Shown: one piece after another, positions 39,887 to 43,751 of the stretch | Layout: every line of letters begins with the position of its first letter | Numbering within the stretch: position 1 is the first letter of the stretch | Assembly (NCBI GenBank): GCA_905235905.1 | Contig: CAJONO010000169.1 | Location: 1-43,751, forward strand | Direction: 5' to 3' | DNA length: 43,751 nucleotides | Source: an uncultured Prevotella sp. | Lineage (GTDB): Bacteria > Bacteroidota > Bacteroidia > Bacteroidales > Bacteroidaceae | The notes under the pieces: model-generated | The model's database searches: none | What the model saw: only the letters and a program-made list of their open reading frames with translations | Told to the model about the DNA's origin: nothing | Translations under genes and position numbers: made by a program

Positions 39887-40339
39887 TCAAATCTTCTCTC
39901 CCTTTTCTATGATTTGGCCTCTATCGCTTATTACAGTGCCTCTCCTGATAATCCTTGCAGGATTTCCTGCCACAAGGCAATGGTCAGGAATGTCTTTTGT
40001 TACGATACTACCGCCTCCCACATAAACATGGTTGCCGATCCTTACGCCGGGCATAATCATGGTTCGTCCTCCAATGACACAATTGTTGCCTATGTGAGTG
40101 TCGCACCACATGCTTTGTCCTTCTAATGCCCCTCGTGAATAATCATGAGCAAGTATCATTGCTTCTATCAGCACCCGCGTATTATCACCGATATACACAC
40201 CTTTAGGGTGAGCGCGGTCGATAATGGCTTTTTTAGAGATTTTGCAATTCTTGCCTATGTGACACCCCCTCATACGGAAATACGATGCAATGCCTTTGCT
40301 AACGTATCTGGAAATAATTTGCCTTATACTCAATTTCAT
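39887..40339 (-). CDS. Hexapeptide-repeat acyltransferase
   Basis: The protein has 150 residues from [16 protein letters not shown]; eight further upstream codons are in frame but less likely. The left-handed beta-helix is built of hexapeptide turns: [66 protein letters not shown] and [12 protein letters not shown]. This is the serine/galactoside O-acetyltransferase-like family that acetylates sugars or serine using acetyl-CoA; the likely catalytic His is in LAHDYS. In this setting it probably O-acetylates a surface-glycan precursor. It lies 77 bp after the deacetylase gene. Confidence 0.88.
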   Translation of the reverse strand: MKLSIRQIISRYVSKGIASYFRMRGCHIGKNCKISKKAIIDRAHPKGVYIGDNTRVLIEAMILAHDYSRGALEGQSMWCDTHIGNNCVIGGRTMIMPGVRIGNHVYVGGGSIVTKDIPDHCLVAGNPARIIRRGTVISDRGQIIEKGEKI

Positions 40340-40416
40340 GCTTTCGAATCTTATGTATAACAACTATGCACATTTGGCTACATAAGGTTCGTAGCATATT
40401 TCACGAAGGGGAATCG

Positions 40417-41358
40417 TCAGGGGGCAGAAATTACCCCCCCCACTGGCTTTTTAACTGTGTTCATAACTGTATTTTCTTTTAGTTCTATAATAGTTGAATT
40501 ATTCCAATCAATTAGCTGGTTAGCCTCCTGAATATTGACAAATCTGTGTTTTGAGAGCAGCTCTGTGAACTTTCCGAAGGCATTGCCATGTCCTATGTTT
40601 GTCTTCACGTAGCGCATGACCCGGTTCTTCAGCGTACCTGGCTCTTTGAAATATGCTTCATATTCCTCCCTGCTTTTCAGTTCGAACCTGTAGTTTATCA
40701 GGTCGCTAAGATGAAAGTAGCAGATGTTGTAATCCCGGTGGCGAATTGCTCGGTTGACCATCCACAAGGGCAGCAGCCTGAAATAGCCGCCACCCGAATA
40801 GGCTATTTGCCTGCCCATCACCGATGTCAGGCAGATGGGATATTCCTTTAGCGTCGCTCCCTCATGACTGATGATACAGGGTGTGTCTTGCGGGAATCCC
40901 TTGTAGCCTCCAAGGTCACGGTTTGTCGGGAAGATGGTAGCATCATTCTCTATGCCGCAGTCTGCCAGGACGTTCACCGCCCATTTGTTCTCTGCCGTAA
41001 TGGAAAATGCCGGTGCCCGATAGCTCACCACCTTCTGTCCCGTCACATCCTCCAAGGCTTTCAGGGCCTCTGTGGTATCCTGCCGCAGCTGCTCCTCTGT
41101 CATTCTGTTCAGCCAGACGTGCTCATTCGAGTGGCATCCCACTTCATGCCCACGCCTTGCAATCTCGCGAACCACCTGCGGGAAGTCCGTTGCCAGCTTC
41201 CCCAGGCAGAAACATGTTGCCTTGAGACCGAGCCTGTCCAGCTCGTCCAAGACCTTTGTCAGCGTCTCGTCAAACTGTTGGTATCTGAAAGCCCTGCCCT
41301 CATGCAGTATCTTTTCCAAATACCACTCTTCTACGTCAAATGTCAGTATGTTCATCAT
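40417..41358 (-). CDS. Polysaccharide deacetylase, DUF3473 type
   Basis: The protein has 313 residues starting MMNILTFDVEEWYLE, where DVEEW supplies a metal or catalytic Asp of the NodB fold. Further motifs are KATCFCLGKLA, HEVGCHSNEHVWLN (His pair) and VSYRAPAFSITAENKWA; the C-terminal DUF3473-like part has YPICLTSVMGRQIAYSGGGYFRLLPLW and YFHLSDLINYRFE. It removes N-acetyl groups from an extracellular polysaccharide. The last residues (NTVKKPVGGVISAP) are encoded across a run of eight G, so the end is sensitive to slippage. A truncated second copy of its first eleven codons lies at 42823-42858, on the far side of the AAA_14 gene. The 32-bp repeat array lies just upstream. Confidence 0.88.
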   Translation of the reverse strand: MMNILTFDVEEWYLEKILHEGRAFRYQQFDETLTKVLDELDRLGLKATCFCLGKLATDFPQVVREIARRGHEVGCHSNEHVWLNRMTEEQLRQDTTEALKALEDVTGQKVVSYRAPAFSITAENKWAVNVLADCGIENDATIFPTNRDLGGYKGFPQDTPCIISHEGATLKEYPICLTSVMGRQIAYSGGGYFRLLPLWMVNRAIRHRDYNICYFHLSDLINYRFELKSREEYEAYFKEPGTLKNRVMRYVKTNIGHGNAFGKFTELLSKHRFVNIQEANQLIDWNNSTIIELKENTVMNTVKKPVGGVISAP

Positions 41359-41371
41359 ATAAACGTGTTGT

Positions 41372-41483
41372 TTTTACTACATCCTAAAGCCCAAAAACAT
41401 GCATTTTACTACATTTTAAAGCTCAAAAACATGCATTTTACTACATTTCGCGGAGCAAAAACATGCATTTTACTACATTTTCC
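41372..41483. repeat. 32-bp direct-repeat array upstream of the AAA_14 ATPase
   Basis: Three full 32-bp units begin at 41372, 41404 and 41436, plus a 16-bp partial unit from 41468. Each has TTTTACTACAT at one end and AAAAACATGCA at the other, with the ATGCAT palindrome at each junction. The partial unit ends directly at the -33 TTG of the ATPase promoter. This is the arrangement expected of an operator array. It has no spacers, so it is not CRISPR. Confidence 0.9.
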
Positions 41484-41514
41484 TTGCGTCATTCCATTCT
41501 TTTTCATACCTTTG
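41484..41514 (+). promoter_or_regulatory. Promoter of the AAA_14 ATPase gene
   Basis: TTG at 41484-41486, 20 bp, TACCTTTG at 41507-41514, 24 bp upstream of the ATG. Confidence 0.72.
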
Positions 41515-41538
41515 CAGCAGATTCATAAGCGGACAATT

Positions 41539-42816
41539 ATGGAAGAAAGAATAATCCTTGAAGTACTTGCAGAGCAGAAAGAGGAGGCGAATCTGCTGAA
41601 AGCCCGGAAATGGTGCAATCGCTTTGAAGAACAGCAGTTCGAATTTGACAGTCCTTTGGCTCAAGTTGTTATCGGCGTACGCAGATCAGGTAAGTCTACA
41701 ATCTGTCATAAAGTGCTTATGCAGAAACATATCCGATACGCATACGTAAATCTGGACGATGACCGTTTGTTTGAACTGAAGACTTCCGACCTTAATACCT
41801 TGCTCAGTTGTGTTTACCAGCTATATGGCCAAGACGTCAAATACATTCTTCTGGATGAGATTCAGAATATAGAAGGATGGCACCTTTTTGTCAATCGTCT
41901 CCTTCGAAATGACATTCACGTATTTGTTACGGGTTCCAATGCCCGTCTGTTAAGCAGCGAATTAGCCACACATTTGACAGGCCGCTACAATGAAATCCGC
42001 CTATATCCCTTTTCGTTTGCAGAATATTGCGCATACCTTCATATTGACACACATGGTATTACAACCAAGTCGCAAGCAACTCTCAAGGCGGCTTTCACAG
42101 ATTACCTTCTCAACGGTGGCTTTCCAGAGCTGATGCACATCCGCAATAAGCGTGCATACGTGCAAGGACTGATAGATACCGTTATCATGAAAGATATCAA
42201 ACTGCGCTATCGCATCAGGAACGTCAGTGCCTTGCGTCTCTTGGCAGACCATCTCATCGCTAATTCATGCCAGGAGATAGTCTATGAAGACCTGACCGAT
42301 ATGTTTGGGCTGGGCAGTGCCGTCACGACAAGGAAATATGTCGATTATCTCATGCAGGCCTTCCTCATTATTCAGATTCACAAGTTCTCGTTCAAGAGCC
42401 GCATACGTATCCGTGAGACAAAAGGCTATGTTGTTGATACTGGCCTTATAGCCAACAGGAATGATGCGCTATTGCCCCAGAACTATGGCTGGCGATTGGA
42501 AAACGTCGTCTATGTGGAGCTTTTACGGCGAGCAGCCCCCCTGTTTCATGATGTCTATTACTACAAGCCGACCAGCCGCAGTAAGGAGGTTGATTTTGTT
42601 ATCTGTGAACAAGGTCGTGTTGTCGAGTTGTTCCAAGTGGCCTACGATATAGAATCGCCCAAGACCTTCAAACGGGAAACGGAACCATTGGTCCAAGCAG
42701 CCAGGAGATTAGGATGCGAAAACCTCACGTTGATAGCTCTCGCCGGGTCGCGGGATGAAATAATCGACGGCTTAACCATCCACATCCGTCACGTCATCGA
42801 CTGGCTTCTGAAGTAA
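41539..42816 (+). CDS. AAA_14/DUF4143 ATPase
   Basis: The protein has 425 residues from MEERIILEVLAEQKEE, chosen because the promoter is directly upstream; the frame further upstream runs antisense to the deacetylase. The AAA_14 domain has Walker A GVRRSGKST (46-54), Walker B YILLDEIQNIEGW, the sensor VTGSNARLLSSELATHLTGRY and the NGGFPEL motif. The DUF4143 C-terminus has GYVVDTGLIANRN, ENVVYVELLRR and SKEVDFVI...VVELFQVAYD, reminiscent of a PD-(D/E)XK core. The family is very widespread and multi-copy in Bacteroidetes; its role is not known. It is the only plus-strand gene in the polysaccharide cluster, which supports insertion. Confidence 0.93.
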   Translation: MEERIILEVLAEQKEEANLLKARKWCNRFEEQQFEFDSPLAQVVIGVRRSGKSTICHKVLMQKHIRYAYVNLDDDRLFELKTSDLNTLLSCVYQLYGQDVKYILLDEIQNIEGWHLFVNRLLRNDIHVFVTGSNARLLSSELATHLTGRYNEIRLYPFSFAEYCAYLHIDTHGITTKSQATLKAAFTDYLLNGGFPELMHIRNKRAYVQGLIDTVIMKDIKLRYRIRNVSALRLLADHLIANSCQEIVYEDLTDMFGLGSAVTTRKYVDYLMQAFLIIQIHKFSFKSRIRIRETKGYVVDTGLIANRNDALLPQNYGWRLENVVYVELLRRAAPLFHDVYYYKPTSRSKEVDFVICEQGRVVELFQVAYDIESPKTFKRETEPLVQAARRLGCENLTLIALAGSRDEIIDGLTIHIRHVIDWLLK

Positions 42817-42822
42817 GAAACG

Positions 42823-42858
42823 TCACCGCTCCTCTACGTCAAACGTCAAGATGTTCAT
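42823..42858 (-). pseudogene. Truncated copy of the polysaccharide deacetylase start
   Basis: Eleven codons, MNILTFDVEER then TGA, match the first residues of the deacetylase at 41358 (MNILTFDVEEW); the 33 bases differ at five positions, four of them silent. Its ATG overlaps the stop of the upstream acyltransferase (ATGA), the spacing of a once-coupled gene. This suggests that a deacetylase gene used to follow the acyltransferase directly and was interrupted or replaced when the ATPase cassette arrived. Confidence 0.75.
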
Positions 42859-43439
42859 CCTTCTCTTTGTTTGATAAAATCTTCGCGCAATTTGGCGGCA
42901 AGGACTTTGTCCACGCCGTGTACTTGGTCTATGCCGAACTTGCTGCGAAACGTCTCAGAGTAGTGTCTGTGTTTTTCCACATACTCGTCGAAACTGCAGA
43001 TGCGACGCGCCGGTGTACCGGCATATACGGCATTGCCCGGCAGGTCTTTGTTCACCACACTATTTGCCCCAATGATGACGTTACAGCCAATGCGTGTGTT
43101 ATTCAAGATTGTCACATTTGAACTAATGAATACGTTGTCCATTATTTCTATGCAACCTAATTTTTCTATAAAACTCATCTGTCCGTATTTATTATTCAAC
43201 ATCCTGTGAATACCATCGTGTGCCACGAACTTGACACTTGGTGCCATAGACACATTGTCGTGAATGAATATGAGATTTGAATAGAGTGGCACCCGCCATC
43301 CTTGCAATATGCATTGTTTCCCGACGCTGCCAAACACATGGTATTTGCCAAACAGCTGCGACCTCTTGCTCGGTCCCTTTGGATGAAGGACGAGCAACAA
43401 CGACAGGAACGAAAAGAAGAGTCTTTTTAAACGATTCAT
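42855..43439 (-). CDS. Hexapeptide-repeat acyltransferase
   Basis: The protein has 194 residues starting MNRLKRLFFSFLSLLLVL, a hydrophobic N-terminus that may lie along the membrane. The hexapeptide part runs from about 40 to 150: YHVFGSVGKQCILQGWRVPL, IFIHDNVSMAPSVKFVAHDG, IEIMDNVFISSNVTILNNTRIGCNVIIGANSVVNKDL and AVYAGTPARRICS. This resembles WbbJ/CatB-like sugar O-acetyltransferases; the His in FVAHDG is the likely catalytic base. It is the first cluster gene seen here; a remnant of the deacetylase start overlaps its stop. No promoter consensus was found upstream. Confidence 0.85.
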   Translation of the reverse strand: MNRLKRLFFSFLSLLLVLHPKGPSKRSQLFGKYHVFGSVGKQCILQGWRVPLYSNLIFIHDNVSMAPSVKFVAHDGIHRMLNNKYGQMSFIEKLGCIEIMDNVFISSNVTILNNTRIGCNVIIGANSVVNKDLPGNAVYAGTPARRICSFDEYVEKHRHYSETFRSKFGIDQVHGVDKVLAAKLREDFIKQREG

Positions 43440-43490
43440 TGTTAGAGATTATTCTGTTTTTGATATGATTGGAGTTTCCCACTCCTTTTT

Positions 43491-43647
43491 GTTTGCATAA
43501 TCATTCATTTTGTAGCTTGATGCGAACACGTCTGAAATTCATGCTGTATTCCGATGCAATTTGGCTCAAATTGCGTTATGATTCAGCATGAATTGGAGCG
43601 TAATTCAAACTGAATTATAACACATTGGAAATCAGTGGCTTGTCAGG
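43491..43647. repeat. Dispersed palindromic repeat, copy B
   Basis: Same order and spacing as copy A at 10508-10665: TTTGCATAATCAT, then GAAATTCATGCTG, CCGATGCAATT, TTCAGCATGAATTG, CTGAATTATAA and GGAAATCAGTG. As at copy A, it sits about 50 bp upstream of a minus-strand start codon. Confidence 0.75.
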
Positions 43648-43673
43648 TTTGCAAAATGAATATATTCAACTTT

Positions 43674-43751
43674 CGTAAGTTCCGCGAAGACGGCCTGAAA
43701 GGCCAGAAAACTCCCAGCCCAGGGCATCGCCCTGGGTAAATATGGTGCGCA
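43674..43751. repeat. Composite palindromic intergenic element, left part
   Basis: It opens with TAAGTTCCGCGAAG, like the copy at 201. GGCCTGAAAGGCC and the hairpin CCCAGGGC-ATC-GCCCTGGG follow. It is cut off by the end of the window. No gene was seen in 43440-43751. Confidence 0.65.

Noticed and set aside
41372..41483. Possible CRISPR array
   Set aside because: The 32-bp units are directly adjacent with no spacers, and no cas gene is present.
40864..41538. Upstream extension of the AAA_14 frame
   Set aside because: It is antisense to the deacetylase, crosses the 32-bp array and the promoter; the family N-terminus begins at 41539.

Overview
This window looks like a chromosome segment of a Prevotella-like member of the Bacteroidales. 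Four things point that way. Promoters match the Bacteroidetes form (TTG near -33, 19-20 bp, TAnnTTTG at -7). The type IX secretion genes porU and porV are present. Several secreted proteins end in a type IX sorting tail of the form YDLxGR...KGLYIxNGRK..VK. The gene families (OstA-like protein, paired SurA/PpiC chaperones, DUF4859 and DUF6055 proteins) are typical of the group. Species cannot be read from the sequence.

Layout. 1-600: palindromic intergenic repeats. 595-1855 (minus): a secreted type IX cargo gene followed by a 54-residue small protein. 1856-2728: long non-coding stretch with a promoter, a strongly folded RNA candidate and a 210-bp composite palindromic repeat. 2729-3910: OmpA-family protein. 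4071-10467 (minus): an envelope operon, ppiC-like, surA-like, ostA-like, then mutL. 10687-12168: guaB. 12391-23371 (minus): a three-gene operon of very large secreted proteins (a beta-helix protein, a 1248-residue repeat/LRR/dockerin-like/sorting-tail protein, and a 2058-residue protein with a cohesin-like N-terminus, Calx-beta repeats and a C-terminal dockerin). 23657-28409 (plus): porU and porV, divergent from that operon. 28557: ispF. 29060-33246 (minus): DUF6055 protein and a multidomain GH43 glycosidase. 33477-35954: a five-repeat DUF4859 surface protein. 36117: tRNA with CAT anticodon. 36316-43439 (mostly minus): a surface-polysaccharide cluster (two acyltransferases, DUF3473-type deacetylase, initiating sugar transferase, PF14907-type nucleotidyltransferase) broken by two ATPase cassettes. 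These are an AAA + DUF4276 pair with its own promoter, and an AAA_14/DUF4143 ATPase read from the opposite strand.

How it fits together. PorU and PorV act in the last steps of type IX export. Three genes here carry a recognisable sorting tail, and the large operon next to porU is the most likely linked cargo. Dockerin and cohesin-like modules in that operon suggest, without proof, a surface complex. The envelope operon supplies outer-membrane protein folding and LPS transport functions. The two ATPase cassettes look like accessory insertions. One sits beside a duplicated, truncated copy of the deacetylase start, which is the clearest rearrangement scar in the window.

Repeats are prominent: four composite palindromic elements, three copies of a second palindromic family, a 16-copy 8-bp array between porV and ispF, a 10-copy 7-bp array inside the GH43 gene that could switch its reading frame, a 32-bp array abutting the AAA_14 promoter, and a G8 tract at the end of the deacetylase gene.
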